DNA of 64,000 nt from Methanothermobacter tenebrarum. Lineage in GTDB: Archaea > Methanobacteriota > Methanobacteria > Methanobacteriales > DSM-23052. The notes beneath the pieces are model-generated. The model saw only the letters and a list, made by a program, of their open reading frames with translations. It made no database searches and was not told the DNA's origin. Each line of letters begins with the position of its first letter. Within the stretch, counting starts at the first letter, position 1. This document shows positions 46,967-57,566 of this stretch, piece by piece. A program made the translations under genes and the position numbers. The DNA lies in contig NZ_AP025698.1 in the NCBI RefSeq assembly GCF_023167465.1, positions 1,174,501-1,238,500 of the forward strand, given 5' to 3'.

Positions 46967-47496
46967 CAGATAAACTCCTCTCTAACCATAGTATAATCTG
47001 GATAATATTCATCATTCCATTTTTCTCTTTTTTCATGGTATTCAATGACTTTAAATCCCAATTTTTTATAAAAAGAGATTGCACGTTTGTTATGGGCCAT
47101 TACAGTAAGGTGAATTTCTCTGATCATGTTTTGATTACATAAATCAATCATTTCATGAGCAAGTTTATTACCGATACCAGATCCCCTAAATTCTTTTTTT
47201 ACAAATATTCCAAAATTTCCAGCCATTCTTTGATTGTTGAGGTTTCTTATATTTGAAACAAAAACAAACCCAGCAGGACCACCATTATCCGCTACAAGGG
47301 ATAAAACTGTGTATCGGGTTATTAGACCTGTGATCCTATATAAATAGTTTGAAAAAGCAAAATAAAGTATTATTAAAAAAACTGGCAAATATCTAAAAGG
47401 GAAAGGATGGAATAATATTTTGTCTTCGTCGCTGATTGACATATAAAGTCCAGTTATTGATTTAACATCTCTGAATCCCAATAGCCTTATCTGCAA
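46966..47496 (-). CDS. GNAT family N-acetyltransferase
   Basis: A 176-residue acetyltransferase with the fold's motif A, GIFVKKEFRGSGIGNKLAHE (R-G-x-G-x-G/A acetyl-CoA loop), and motif B, MAHNKRAISFYKKLGFKVIE. The N-terminal half is hydrophobic (YLPVFLIILYFAFSNYLYRI), unusual for GNATs, which hints at membrane association. It probably acetylates an amino sugar; the neighbouring gmd and aminotransferase genes would make such a sugar (perosamine). TTG 47496 with GAGGAGG seven bases before; overlaps the previous stop by ten bases. Confidence 0.83.
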   Translation of the reverse strand: MQIRLLGFRDVKSITGLYMSISDEDKILFHPFPFRYLPVFLIILYFAFSNYLYRITGLITRYTVLSLVADNGGPAGFVFVSNIRNLNNQRMAGNFGIFVKKEFRGSGIGNKLAHEMIDLCNQNMIREIHLTVMAHNKRAISFYKKLGFKVIEYHEKREKWNDEYYPDYTMVREEFI

Positions 47497-48614
47497 GAAA
47501 TTGCCTCCTCAAGGTAATTTGAAAAATTTTTTGCAATTACATTGAAATCCAAGTTTTCCTTTGCCCATTTATACCCTCTTTCACCCATCTTTTTTCTAAG
47601 ATTTTCATCTGAAGCCAACCTAATCAACCCTTCAGCGAAAGCCTTAGAACTCTTCTCTTTTACAAGGATGCCATTTTTTCCATTATGAATAGTATCGGAA
47701 TTAGCACCAACATCAAATGCAACCATTGGTTTTCCCATTGCAAAGGCCTCCGCCCTCAAGAAGCCCTCCCAAAGTGAACAGGTAGCATAAATATCGCACG
47801 CAGAATAGTATCTTGGAAGCTCCTCCCACGAAACCTTTCCAGTAAATATCACATCATCTTCAAGACCTTTTTTTCTTAAAATTTTCATTAAATTCTTGTA
47901 ATAAACGGGGAATGTCCTTCTTCCAACAATTATTAACCTGACATCATCTATGTACTCTTTTAAAATCTGAAAGCTTTCTATTAGGCACTCTATATTTTTA
48001 TGAGGAGCCACTCTCCCTACATAAAGAATGTTAATATACCCATCCATAAAATTTATAGGCCGATAATCATATTCCCTGTTGAACAATTGGAAATTAATCC
48101 CATCAAGGTAAATCTGCTCGGAATCTAATCCATAATTTTCTTTTATCCACCTTTTTACAAAAGGGCATGGAGCTATTAAACCATCAGCCTTTAAAGCTGC
48201 TATTTTATTCATCTTCCGTATTAGTTTCATGTAAAGTTTTTCATGAAACTTGACTGCTCCAAGTTTACTAGATGGAGGACCACTCCATTCCGTAACAGCA
48301 ATAAATGTATCACTCCTTGATGGAAAAAAAGGTATTATGTTTGCCGGATAGTGGTGGACATTAATCGCATCAAACTTGTCAAGATGTCTCCTCAAAGAGT
48401 ATGTATGAGGAATCACAGGATTAAAAACGCCATTGATCACTCGATTTTTTTTAAAAGGGAATCTTATTTCCCTAATAATTGGACTTGAATATTCACTGTT
48501 AAATGTTAATATTTCAACATCATGTTCTTCACACAATCTGCTGGCAATCTCCCATATAACCGTGTCAATTCCGCTTCCGATTATCATTGAGTGGTGGATG
48601 AAACCAATCTTCAC
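47487..48614 (-). CDS. GT4 family glycosyltransferase
   Basis: A 375-residue GT-B enzyme: KIGFIHHSMIIGSGIDTVIW, INILYVGRVAPHKNIECLIE, LEDDVIFTGKVSWEELPRYY, and LWEGFLRAEAFAMGKPMVAF with the E-x7-E-like donor motif. It starts at GTG 48614 overlapping the aminotransferase stop as GTGA, so translation is coupled. Sugar specificity unknown. Confidence 0.88.
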   Translation of the reverse strand: MKIGFIHHSMIIGSGIDTVIWEIASRLCEEHDVEILTFNSEYSSPIIREIRFPFKKNRVINGVFNPVIPHTYSLRRHLDKFDAINVHHYPANIIPFFPSRSDTFIAVTEWSGPPSSKLGAVKFHEKLYMKLIRKMNKIAALKADGLIAPCPFVKRWIKENYGLDSEQIYLDGINFQLFNREYDYRPINFMDGYINILYVGRVAPHKNIECLIESFQILKEYIDDVRLIIVGRRTFPVYYKNLMKILRKKGLEDDVIFTGKVSWEELPRYYSACDIYATCSLWEGFLRAEAFAMGKPMVAFDVGANSDTIHNGKNGILVKEKSSKAFAEGLIRLASDENLRKKMGERGYKWAKENLDFNVIAKNFSNYLEEAISCR

Positions 48615-49702
48615 TTTAAAACCTCCCTGATCCGTTCACATATGAATAAAATGGTATCTTCACTTATTTCAACTCCAGAAGGAAGGTTTAAACCATTGGA
48701 TGAAAGTCTATCTGCAACGGGGAAGTTACCCCCCGTCTTGTAGGGTGGCATGACATTAAGTGGATAGAAGAATGCTCTGGTGTCTATCCCCCTCCTAGAA
48801 AGCTTTTCTCTAAATACTTCGCTATCAGTATCTTCCAATATAATTGAATAGGCCCAAAAGACACACTTTGCCCATGGCATTTCAGGATGAAGTGTAATCT
48901 TATTATCCTCTGCGAGATCATTTAGATTATCATGATAAACGCTGGCAATCTCCCTCTTTTTCTCAATAAATTTATCCAATTTACTAAGCTGTGCAACACC
49001 TAAAGCTGCTTGAATATTCGTCATTCTATAATTGAAACCCACCACATCATGCCAGTATCTCTTTCCAGGTTTCATTCCATGATCCCTAAGGATTATCATT
49101 TTTTCTGCGAGGTCCTCATCATCTGTAAGGCACATTCCACCCTCACCAGTTGTTATTATTTTATTTCCATAGAATGAGAAGCATGAAATATCACCAAATG
49201 TACCTACCTTTTCACTTCTATATTCGGCTCCATGAGCTTCCGCAGCATCTTCTATAACGTACAGGTCATTCTCTTCTGCTATATCTTGTATCCATGCCAT
49301 GTCACAAGGGTGGCCATAAAGATGTACTGGTATTATTGCCTTTGTGTTCTTTGTGATTCTTTCCTCGATCTTCTCTGGGTCAATACACCAATAATCTGGG
49401 TGTGAATCAACAAATACTGGTTTTGCGTTGCAATACAATACCGCATTTGCAGTTGCTGCAAAGGTTAGCACTGGGACTAAAACTTCATCTCCTTTCCCGA
49501 TGCCCAAGGACTCGAGGGCGAGGTGGAGTGCTGTTGTGCCATTTGATGTGCTCACTCCAAAATTGACCCCGTGATATTCTGCAAATTTTCTTTCAAATTC
49601 TTCTACAAACTTGCCCTTTGAACTTACCCATCCACTTTTGACCGCTTTAAGGACATTTTCAATTTCTTTTTCTCCAATAGATGGCTCTAGGACGGGTATC
49701 AT
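48611..49702 (-). CDS. DegT/DnrJ/EryC1 aminotransferase, probable GDP-perosamine synthase
   Basis: A 363-residue PLP enzyme: IPVLEPSIGEKEIENVLKAV at the start, STSNGTTALHLALESLGIGK for the PLP phosphate, DAAEAHGAEY, and FSFYGNKIITTGEGGM, where the lysine of GNK forms the Schiff base. The opening matches the perosamine synthase (Per/RfbE) branch, and the gmd gene directly before it would supply GDP-4-keto-6-deoxymannose. The product would be GDP-4-amino-4,6-dideoxymannose. ATG 49702 overlaps the gmd stop (ATGA), with GGTGAGATC right before. Confidence 0.85.
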   Translation of the reverse strand: MIPVLEPSIGEKEIENVLKAVKSGWVSSKGKFVEEFERKFAEYHGVNFGVSTSNGTTALHLALESLGIGKGDEVLVPVLTFAATANAVLYCNAKPVFVDSHPDYWCIDPEKIEERITKNTKAIIPVHLYGHPCDMAWIQDIAEENDLYVIEDAAEAHGAEYRSEKVGTFGDISCFSFYGNKIITTGEGGMCLTDDEDLAEKMIILRDHGMKPGKRYWHDVVGFNYRMTNIQAALGVAQLSKLDKFIEKKREIASVYHDNLNDLAEDNKITLHPEMPWAKCVFWAYSIILEDTDSEVFREKLSRRGIDTRAFFYPLNVMPPYKTGGNFPVADRLSSNGLNLPSGVEISEDTILFICERIREVLK

Positions 49703-50745
49703 GATCTCACCGTCCTTGTGATAAGTTTTGTTTCATTAGGGTGGTTGGGAGCATCCCATGGGAATTTTTCACCGTTCTGCCATCGCTCCCATCGATTAAG
49801 ATCCTCCCTAACCATAATCTTTACAAGTTCATCAAATTTAACGCGTGGTTCCCATCCAATTTTCTCCTTTGCCCTCGTGTAGTCCCCACATAAAAAATTG
49901 ACATCGATTGGACGCATGAATCTCTTATCTACCTTAACATGTTCCTGCCAATCCAATCCAACCTCATCAAAGCATCTTTCACAAAATTCCCTGACAGTAT
50001 GAGTTTCCCCTGTGGCTATAACATAATCATCAGGAACTTCATGCTGGAGCATCATGTACATTGCCTCAACATAATCTGGGGCATAGCCCCAGTCCCTTTT
50101 TGCATCCAAATTTCCTAAAAGTAGCCTATTTTCAAGTCCGAGCGCTATCTTGGCGACTGCGTTAGATATTTTCCTTGTAACAAATTCTAAGCCCCGAAGA
50201 GGACTTTCATGGTTGAAGAGAATACCATTACATGCGAAAATATCATAAGCTTCGCGATAAATACGCGTAATCCAGTATCCATAAAGTTTTGCCGCTGCAT
50301 AAGGGCTTGATGGTTTGAATGGTGAATTTTCGTTCAATATCTCATCGTGGCCATCTCCATATATCTCGCTACTTGATGCTTGGTAAAATTTTATTTCAGG
50401 ATTATAGTGCCTTATTGCCTCTAGCATGCTTGTTACGGCAACCCCTGTAACCTGTGCCGTACCTACTGCCTGCTCAAATGATGCTCCGACAAAACTTTGT
50501 GCAGCTAGATGATATACTTCATCAGGATCAGATATTTTCAATGCTTCTAAAAGTGAAAATTCGTCTATTAAATCCGCGGATATCAAATTAATTTTATCAA
50601 AAATTCCGAGATATTGAAGTCTCCAAAAATTTGGTGTTGAAAGCCTCCTGTAGATCCCATAAACCTCATAACCTTTTTCAATAAGAAATTTAGCAAGATA
50701 CGCACCATCTTGACCGGTTATACCTGTAATCAAAGCTCTTTTCAT
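49699..50745 (-). CDS. gmd: GDP-mannose 4,6-dehydratase
   Basis: A 348-residue short-chain dehydrogenase family enzyme: ALITGITGQDGAYLAKFLIE holds the NADP-binding G-x2-G-x2-G, YQASSSEIYGD the catalytic Ser/Thr and Glu, SPYAAAKLYGYWI the Tyr-x3-Lys, and FNHESPLRG the Gmd-specific loop. It turns GDP-mannose into GDP-4-keto-6-deoxymannose. SD GGAGGTTTTAGA before ATG 50745, which overlaps the preceding GT4 stop. Full length for the family. Confidence 0.93.
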   Translation of the reverse strand: MKRALITGITGQDGAYLAKFLIEKGYEVYGIYRRLSTPNFWRLQYLGIFDKINLISADLIDEFSLLEALKISDPDEVYHLAAQSFVGASFEQAVGTAQVTGVAVTSMLEAIRHYNPEIKFYQASSSEIYGDGHDEILNENSPFKPSSPYAAAKLYGYWITRIYREAYDIFACNGILFNHESPLRGLEFVTRKISNAVAKIALGLENRLLLGNLDAKRDWGYAPDYVEAMYMMLQHEVPDDYVIATGETHTVREFCERCFDEVGLDWQEHVKVDKRFMRPIDVNFLCGDYTRAKEKIGWEPRVKFDELVKIMVREDLNRWERWQNGEKFPWDAPNHPNETKLITRTVRS

Positions 50746-51872
50746 TCTAAAACCTCCAAGTATACATTTTCAGTTAATTTAACTATATTATCCCAACTAT
50801 AATTCTCTGCAAACTTAATACAATCTTCTTTCATGCCTTCATGATTTTTCATCATGAAAATAATCTTTTCAGCTAAGTCTTCAGGTGTCAAATCGAAGAG
50901 AATCCCATTATTACTGGTAATAAGTTCTCTACTGGCATTTAACGGATGATCAGCCGTTATAACTGGTAAACCCGCTGCATTTGCCTCCAGCGTTACGATG
51001 CCTGCGCCCTCCCTAGAAGAAGGAAAAACGAAGACATCTGAAGATTTCATATATCTATATACATCATCATCTGATGGGACTCTACCTAAAAATTTGACTT
51101 CATATTCAAGTCCCAATTCCTCTGAAAGTTTTTTAAGATTCTTCTTTTCGGGTCCATCACCTATTATGAAACACTTAAAAGAAAAACCCCTTCTTTTAAG
51201 GATATCCATTGCCCTAAGTAGGATATCAACGTTTTTATGTTTTATTAAACGTCCCACAAAAATCAAATTTGACTTTTCACCTTTTTTTCTTAACATTCTT
51301 ATCCTATCAAACTGCACACCATTAGGGACCACGTAAATTTTTCCATTATAGAAATCTAAGGTGGACTTGACATAGTTTGAAATAGTTATAACATTATCTG
51401 TAAGCTTAAAGGTTAATTTTTCAATCAATCTTCCAAAAAGACCTTTTATTTTACCAAGATATTCATACCAATATGGTCCCCAGTACTCATGAACAGTCAT
51501 TATAAAAATGCTCCCCCTGATAACTGAAACCAGCTTAGAGATAAAACAAGGAAAGAAAGGGAACTGCTGACAATCTATTATATCAAATTTATTTCTTAAA
51601 AGTGGTCTGAATAAACTTAAAGAGAATTTTATTGCAGCTTTTATTGATCTTCTCCCATTAACATACATTTCCATCGGTCCACAGACCGCATGATAATTTA
51701 TCCCATCAACTTCAATATCCCTGTTCCTATTCTCATTCAACCACCAGCCCACACAGTACCAGTGAACCTCATGGCCACGTTTAACAAGACCCTTCCCAAT
51801 TTCATGGAGCCTCTTCTCCACACCCCCCTTGATCCATGGATATGCTCCATCATAAACCAATGCTATTCTCAT
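50742..51872 (-). CDS. GT4 family glycosyltransferase
   Basis: A 376-residue GT-B enzyme: RIALVYDGAYPWIKGGVEKR at the acceptor side, NLIFVGRLIKHKNVDILLRA, KVKFLGRVPSDDDVYRYMKS-like turn and VFVFPSSREGAGIVTLEANA with the E-x7-E motif. Likely adds a mannose or derived sugar. ATG 51872 follows TTTGAGG; an in-frame TTG two codons earlier is possible. Three bases after the GT2 stop, same operon. Confidence 0.88.
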   Translation of the reverse strand: MRIALVYDGAYPWIKGGVEKRLHEIGKGLVKRGHEVHWYCVGWWLNENRNRDIEVDGINYHAVCGPMEMYVNGRRSIKAAIKFSLSLFRPLLRNKFDIIDCQQFPFFPCFISKLVSVIRGSIFIMTVHEYWGPYWYEYLGKIKGLFGRLIEKLTFKLTDNVITISNYVKSTLDFYNGKIYVVPNGVQFDRIRMLRKKGEKSNLIFVGRLIKHKNVDILLRAMDILKRRGFSFKCFIIGDGPEKKNLKKLSEELGLEYEVKFLGRVPSDDDVYRYMKSSDVFVFPSSREGAGIVTLEANAAGLPVITADHPLNASRELITSNNGILFDLTPEDLAEKIIFMMKNHEGMKEDCIKFAENYSWDNIVKLTENVYLEVLE

Positions 51873-51874
51873 CC

Positions 51875-52339
51875 TCAAACACCCTTCAACCTTAACCTTC
51901 CAGAAAAGAGTGCCCTGAAAATCTTAAAACCATCAAAGAGGGATGAAAGTTTAGGTTCATCAAACCTCCTCCCATAGGATATGGGAACCTCAACAATCTT
52001 AAATCCTGCTTTTGAAAATCTGGAAAACATCTCAGCTTCAAGTTCAAATCCCGGATAACTAAACCCCTCTAGAAGGAGATATTGAATGGCCTTTTTTTGT
52101 AAACTGAAGCCCATGTCACGTGCCCTTGAAACGCCCACGCCATCTGTTTCAATGTACTGGTAGTTGAAGGACCATGATCCCTTCTCTATTAACTCAGCAG
52201 TGTTATCTGTTGAACCATCATTCACAATCACAATCTCAAGGAGGTCTCTAGGATAATCCAGTTCCTCCATTGCATGGAGGCATCTTTCAAGAATATCTGC
52301 CTCATTCCTCATGGGTATAACAATCGATACCGTCCTCAA
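51875..52339 (-). pseudogene. GT2 glycosyltransferase with internal in-frame deletion (chimeric)
   Basis: About 154 residues where a GT2 enzyme should have about 300. The N-terminal half is good: VSIVIPMRNEADILERCLHA and VIVNDGSTDNTAEL, giving the first DxD-like block. After GVSRARDMGF it jumps to QYLLLEGFSYPGFELEAEMF and GFKIVEVPISYGRR, the C-terminal region of a DPM1-like enzyme. The central catalytic DxD and acceptor part is missing, so activity is very unlikely. AGGTG six bases before TTG 52339 suggests the start. It is still within the operon and in frame, so a protein may be made. Confidence 0.7.
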
Positions 52340-52348
52340 ATTAAACAC

Positions 52349-53047
52349 CTAGTAAAGTGAACCCCTGAGGAATTTCCTCCTGAGCATATATTCTATGTGC
52401 CTCCACCCATCCTTGAAGGAGTGGAGCTTGGTCTCACCACCCCTCCTCTGCCTGTAGGGTATGGGTATCTGCTTGATCTTCAGGTTCTTCTCAGAGGCTT
52501 CGATTACCATCTCTATGGCGAATTCCATTCCAGGAGCCCTTAGTTCCATCCTGTCAAGCGCCTTCCTTGTGATGGCCCTCATACCACAGTGGGTGTCCCT
52601 TATATTGTTCCTGAAGAGTATGTTGAGCATCCTTGAGAGGATAGGATTTCCTACGTACCTGTGGAGGGCTGGCATGGCACCATCTTCCATCATACCATTC
52701 ATCCGATCCCCGATTACAAAGTCGTAGCCATTCTCTATCTCCCTTAGGAAGTCAGGGATCATCTCAAAAGGGTAAGTGAGGTCAGCGTCACCCATCACCA
52801 GAATATCGCCCCTGGCCTCTCTGAACCCCCTCTTGTATGCGTTTCCATATCCCCTTTTATCCTCCCTGACAACCCGTGCTCCTGCATCAAGGGCCTCCCT
52901 GGCCGTTCCATCCTCTGAGGCATTGTCAACGACCAGTATCTCAACATCGTATCCCATCTCCCTGATCTTCTCCATTGGGACGGATCTTATCGTCCTCCCA
53001 ACGACGCCCTCCTCATTGAGGGCTGGTATTACTATTGACACGAGCAT
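52349..53047 (-). CDS. GT2 glycosyltransferase (dolichyl-phosphate sugar synthase-like)
   Basis: A 232-residue GT-A enzyme: VSIVIPALNEEGVVGRTIRS, VVDNASEDGTAREALDAGA, GDADLTYPFEMIPDFLREIE with the catalytic DAD, and RDTHCGMRAITRKALDRMEL, the usual DPM1/DPG-synthase pattern. It probably transfers a sugar from a nucleotide to a polyprenyl phosphate on the cytoplasmic face. It has no membrane helices of its own. It lies ten bases before the chimeric GT2. Codon use looks more G/C-rich than that of its neighbours. Confidence 0.88.
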   Translation of the reverse strand: MLVSIVIPALNEEGVVGRTIRSVPMEKIREMGYDVEILVVDNASEDGTAREALDAGARVVREDKRGYGNAYKRGFREARGDILVMGDADLTYPFEMIPDFLREIENGYDFVIGDRMNGMMEDGAMPALHRYVGNPILSRMLNILFRNNIRDTHCGMRAITRKALDRMELRAPGMEFAIEMVIEASEKNLKIKQIPIPYRQRRGGETKLHSFKDGWRHIEYMLRRKFLRGSLY

Positions 53048-53080
53048 GATAACACCATCACTACAACGTAGATTCCAGAT

Positions 53081-53455
53081 TTAAATAATTTCACCTTTTA
53101 ATCTTGATCCAAGTACAACATCCGCATTTTCCCTTTTAAGTGCTTGTATGAGTCTGATTGAATCCTCTGGAGGATAAGTTCCATCAGCATCCATCATAAC
53201 CGCATATTCTGTTTTAAGACGCTTAAAGCCTGTGAAAATTGCATTAGCTTTTCCCTGCTTTTTTTCTTTTATTACTATCGCTCCTTTTTCCTCTGCAATC
53301 TCAGAAGTCCTATCAGATGAATTGTTATCAATGACTATGATCTTAGCCTTTGGATATAATTCATTTATCCTTGTAAGTAAAGTTCCTATCGATTTTTCCT
53401 CATTATAAGCTGGTATTATAAAAGTGACATCTTCTATCACTTTTGACGAGTACAT
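53081..53455 (-). pseudogene. GT2 glycosyltransferase, C-terminally truncated
   Basis: A 124-residue N-terminal part of another DPM1-like GT2: VTFIIPAYNEEKSIGTLLTR, IVIDNNSSDRTSEIAEEKGA and MMDADGTYPPEDSIRLIQAL with DAD, ending at VLGSRLKGEII-stop just where the family continues with the acceptor region. The 3' half is lost. The nucleotide-binding half is intact but no catalysis is expected. Confidence 0.75.
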
Positions 53456-53629
53456 ATTATCCCCCTCGATGCAATCATGGACAGATGCATATTAACTTTT
53501 ACAAGTTTATCATTTTTTTATATGTTGAACATTTTTTGAGAGTAGGGGGCTGGTTCCATTACCATCCCCATGATTATATCCCAGTTTTTAAATCTTTTGA
53601 TGCATACACATTGCAACTTCTTTTTCACC

Positions 53630-53797
53630 CTTGCCCCGGCACTTCAGCCTCCCGTGCCGTATTATCAGTTGAATTATTATCCACAACAAGTATTTCAACT
53701 TCAAAGCCTAATCGAGTTTATCCACTGGTTTTGACTCTATGGTCTTGCCAACCACCCCTTCCTCATTCAACGCAGGAATAACAACAGATACCATCAT
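53630..53797 (-). pseudogene. GT2 5' fragment
   Basis: From ATG 53797 (with GGTGATGGTC before) it reads VSVVIPALNEEGVVGKTIES, close to the start of the 52349 gene, then shifts frame and gives VVDNNSTDNTAREAE before losing similarity. The third broken GT2 in 2 kb. Confidence 0.75.
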
Positions 53798-53810
53798 GAC
53801 CATCACCTTC

Positions 53811-54949
53811 AGACTTTAACCCTATCAACGGGAAACCCCCCAAGGGGGATGAGAACGGAAAAATACCCTATTGATCGTGACTGGGACGACCCCCGAAACT
53901 CCCTAGAGGATGAAACCTATTACCCTCTCCTTAGTGAAGCGAGAAACCCCCACCACCTTATCGGGTGAAGTTACTTTACAACACCTAACGAACCAACCCC
54001 AATACTTTAAGATCATATCCCCTCATATCATCCTATTTATTATTTGGGGGGTGGATCTTCTTATTTTTTTTTTTTTTTTTTGGTTTATATTCATTTCTTG
54101 ATTTATATTTTTTCCGGTCAATGACTCCAATTTCTAGTCTTGGAATATAACCTACAAATGGGTAACTATACCGCATAAAACAAATTAGATGCACCAAAAT
54201 CCTAACATGGTGTAATTTATAAGTTCCAAGTTTATTCAACTAAGAAATAATCAAAGGGGCCCCCTTAAAGTGTGGATAAGCCATTACAGGGCGACAAAAA
54301 GGGTGGCTCGCCAATAAAATACAACAGAATTAAGAAACGTAGTAGTGTCAAGTGGGAAGATCAATGACCAGAACTCCAAAAAGGGTGGATCAATCCCGGA
54401 TTCTACTCCCAGACCATGAACCATGGGGGTGACCATGCAAAATATGTAATAGCCCCCCAAGCAAGGGTCAAAAAAAATAGAAGTTTCCCATATCAATATG
54501 GGGACAGCCACCACGCAGATAACATCAAAAAGGCTGTTTGGGACTCATAGAGGGTCCTATCCGCTACTGGGTTATTATATGCACCGTTAACAAGGAGCAT
54601 CAAACATGACCAGCCACCAATAATTTTGCATGCTCTTTCCCTTTGAGCTTCCCCCAACCAGCTATGGGGGGAGCTTTTGGTTGTTCACCCCCAATCACCT
54701 TTTTTTACACATCTATTGTGTTTTGTGTTCATAAAGGCTACTTTAGAGTTTCTTTTTGCCTGTTTGGGGTGATCGGAAGACTACTTTTAAGTGGTGTGTG
54801 GATAGTTGTGTCTATCATCCGCACTCTGTGTGTCGGGGGCTTGTAATCCATTTTACCCTCTTTTTCTACTGGGATTCCAGTAAGTATCTATTTTTTGGGT
54901 GTGGACTATGATAATGGGGGGGTCTCCCTTTAGTAGTTAATTTAGGTGT
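53811..54949. other. Non-coding region with repeat copies and hairpins
   Basis: No gene was seen in about 1.1 kb. It has a run of 18 T (54064-54081), a left-end-like repeat at 53827-53863, a related GCGAGAAACCCCC at about 53941, and a 10-bp stem AGCTTCCCCC (54646-54655) / GGGGGGAGCT (54666-54675), followed by TTGTTCAC, which resembles an IS200/IS605 right end. It is probably a graveyard of mobile-element ends. Confidence 0.45.
53827..53863 (-). repeat. Left-end-like dispersed repeat, copy B
   Basis: On the minus strand it reads TCATCCCCCTTGGGGGG then TTTCCCGTTG, matching copy A at 28971 (TCATCCCCCTTAGAGGGGG then ACTTCCCGCTG), including the upstream TTTTTC-G. No transposase gene is attached. 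Confidence 0.55.
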
Positions 54950-57520
54950 TCATCTTCTCCCGATTAACTTTTCAATCTCTATGAGTGTTATCCCTGTTAA
55001 TGAGAATGGTATTACAACAGCCCACCATTGCAAAGGGAATGGACTAGTATTAAATACAAATTCAAGGTGGGGGACATAGATTATAAGGATCATTATAAAG
55101 ATGGTTACACTGACCCCATAAATGATCCATTTATTTGAGAGGGGATCCATTTTAAAAACAGACCTTTCAGTTGATCTTGCTGTTAGAAGGTAGAATAAAT
55201 GGACCATTATAACCGTTGCAAAGGTTACTGTACGGGCCTGGGGGACTGTCAGGGCCCGACTTGCAATGTAAAAAACCGAAAGACTTGAAAATGCCATTGC
55301 CATTGAGACGATACCACCTTTTTTATGAAGATTTTGTTAATTATCTTTTCTTTAGGGTCTCTTGGAGGCTTTTTAAGCATGTCACTATCAAGTGGTTCAT
55401 TTATAAGGGGCATTGCAAAGAAGATACCATCAAAGAGGTTTATCCAGAGTATCTGTAGTGGGAGGAGTGGAAGGACGCGGAAGACACCTAGGAAGGACAT
55501 GAAGAATGATGACAGTATAATGAGGGCTTGACCACCACTGGTTGGAAGTACATATCTTCTGTATCTTCTCATAGATCTCCCTTCCCCCACTAACTGCAGT
55601 CACTATAGTTGCAAAATTATCATCTGTGAGGATGATATCAGCAGCCTCCTTTGCAACATCAGTCCCACCACCCATGGCAACACCCACATCCGCCATCTTC
55701 AATGCCGGCGCATCATACACCATCCCCGGTTACTGCAACAATATTGCCAAGGCTTTGAAGGACCCTTGTTATCCTATATTTGCCCTCTGGGGGGACCCTA
55801 GCGTATACATTGTATCTACTAGCAGCCCTTTTCAATTCATCATCATCCATGGATGAGATCTCAGCACCGGTTAAACTTTTATCAACTGGGATGCCAAGGT
55901 TCGCTGCTATGGCCTCGGCGGTTTTCGCATGATCCCCTGTGATCATGATGATCCTTATACCCGCACTCTTACACTTTTTAATAGCCTCTCTGGCCTCTGG
56001 CCTTGGAGGGTCGATCATGCCCTGGAATCCCAAGAAAACCATCTCCTTAAGGTCGTTATCATCGACGGTTTCCCTGGAATGTTCCTTAAATGCGAATGCG
56101 AGGACGCGAAGCCCCTTTGAGGCGAGGTGGTTCAATTTTTTTCTAAGCTGCTGAGGGTCTATTTCCATGAGGTCATCTCTGAGTTCATAACTACACATTT
56201 CAATTATCTTTTCAGGGGCTCCTTTAACATAGATTATCTTTTGTGAGAACCGCCATGTATTTTTTTCTGTGAGTCAAATGGTATCTCGTCAATCTTCTCA
56301 ACCTTCTCCAGCACACCCCCCTTTATATGCTGATATGATAAGCGCCTTCTCAGTGGGGTCGCCCTGGAGTTCACCATCAGTTAATGATGCGTTGTTACAG
56401 TTAATCCCACATTCAAGTGTTAATCTGAGTGGTTCTGGGAGGTCCTCAAGTTCTGATCCATTGTATCTGATTTTACCATCTGTTTCATAGCCGCCACTTC
56501 ATAGAATCCTCCCCCAGCACAGATACACTTTACTGTCATCTCATTCTTTGTGAGAGTACCGGTTTTATCCGAACATATGACTGTAACACTTCCAAGGGTC
56601 TCCACTGATGGAAGGTTCCTTACTATGGCATTTCTCCTTGCCATGTCTGCAACACCCAGGGCGGGGGTGATGGTTATTATGGCTGGCAGTCCCTCTGGTA
56701 TTGCTGCAACGGCCAGGGAAGTGGATGCTAGGAAGGAGAATATGATCTCGTATCCAAATAATAGGGCGATGATGAAATTAAATGCTGCTACGGCTATTAT
56801 TGCAAGGGCTATGGAACGTGAGAAGTCATCGATTTTCTTTATGAGTGGGGTTTTCACACCCTCTCTTTGAACTACCCTTGATATTTTCCCTATTTCTGTT
56901 TCTGATCCTGTTGAAACAACGACTCCGGTTCCGGCGCCCTCTGTTAATAGGGTGCCGCTGAAGAGGGTGTTTTTGAATTCACCCTTATTGATATCGGATT
57001 CTGAAAGTTTCACAGGGACCTTCTCTACGGGTACGGATTCTCCGGTTAATGCCGATTCATCCACGAAGAGGTTCTTTGCCCGTATAACCCTTATATCTGC
57101 GGGTACCTTGTCACCCATTTCCAGTTTAACAATATCCCCTGGGACGAGGAGTGATGATGGTATTGATAAACTCTTATCATCTCTTATTACTTTAGTTTCT
57201 GTTTTCACGAGTTTCTGGAGTGATTCCATGGCCTTTGTAGCTTTTCCCTCCTGTATGAATCCTATAAGAGAGTTTATAAATACAACTCCTATTATCACTA
57301 CAGCGTCCACCCATTCACCGATGAGGATGGTGAAGACTGAAACCACGAGGAGTATGTAGATGAGGAGGCTTTTAAATTGTTTGAGGAACCTGAAAACCGG
57401 GTTTTCCCTTTTAAATTTTACTTCGTTGTAGCCATACCTTTCAAGTCTTGCTTTAACATCAGCTCCGGTTAAACCATTTTCTGATGTTTTAAGGGCTTTC
57501 AGGACCTCTTCAATTTCCAT
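54950..57520 (-). pseudogene. P-type cation-transporting ATPase (PacL/Pma2-like), multiply frameshifted
   Basis: A complete but broken P2/P3-type ATPase. N-terminus MEIEEVLKALKTSENGLTGA is followed by the actuator LTGESVPVEKVP, membrane helices, IPEGLPAIITITPALG and the phosphorylation site CSDKTGTLTKNEMTV. The frame breaks near 56500; then GLRVLAFAFKEHS, GMIDPPRPEAREAIKKCKSA, MITGDHAKTAEAIA and AVTGDGV appear, another break inside the TGDG(V)NDAPAL hinge motif near 55715, then ADVGVAMGGGTDVAKEAADI, another break, and the final helices ending at 54950. At least four indels. Ion unknown (Ca2+ or H+). Upstream sits an inverted repeat. Confidence 0.88.
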
Positions 57521-57566
57521 TTTTGAAAATTTAAACCAAGTTGGCAATGCAACACCCCAGTCTTGA

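Noticed and set aside
39618..53455. Whole glycan operon as an integrated genomic island with att sites
   Set aside because: No flanking direct repeat, tRNA target or integrase was found.
54033..54239. ORF across the T18 run
   Set aside because: A lysine string produced by the homopolymer, no gene features.
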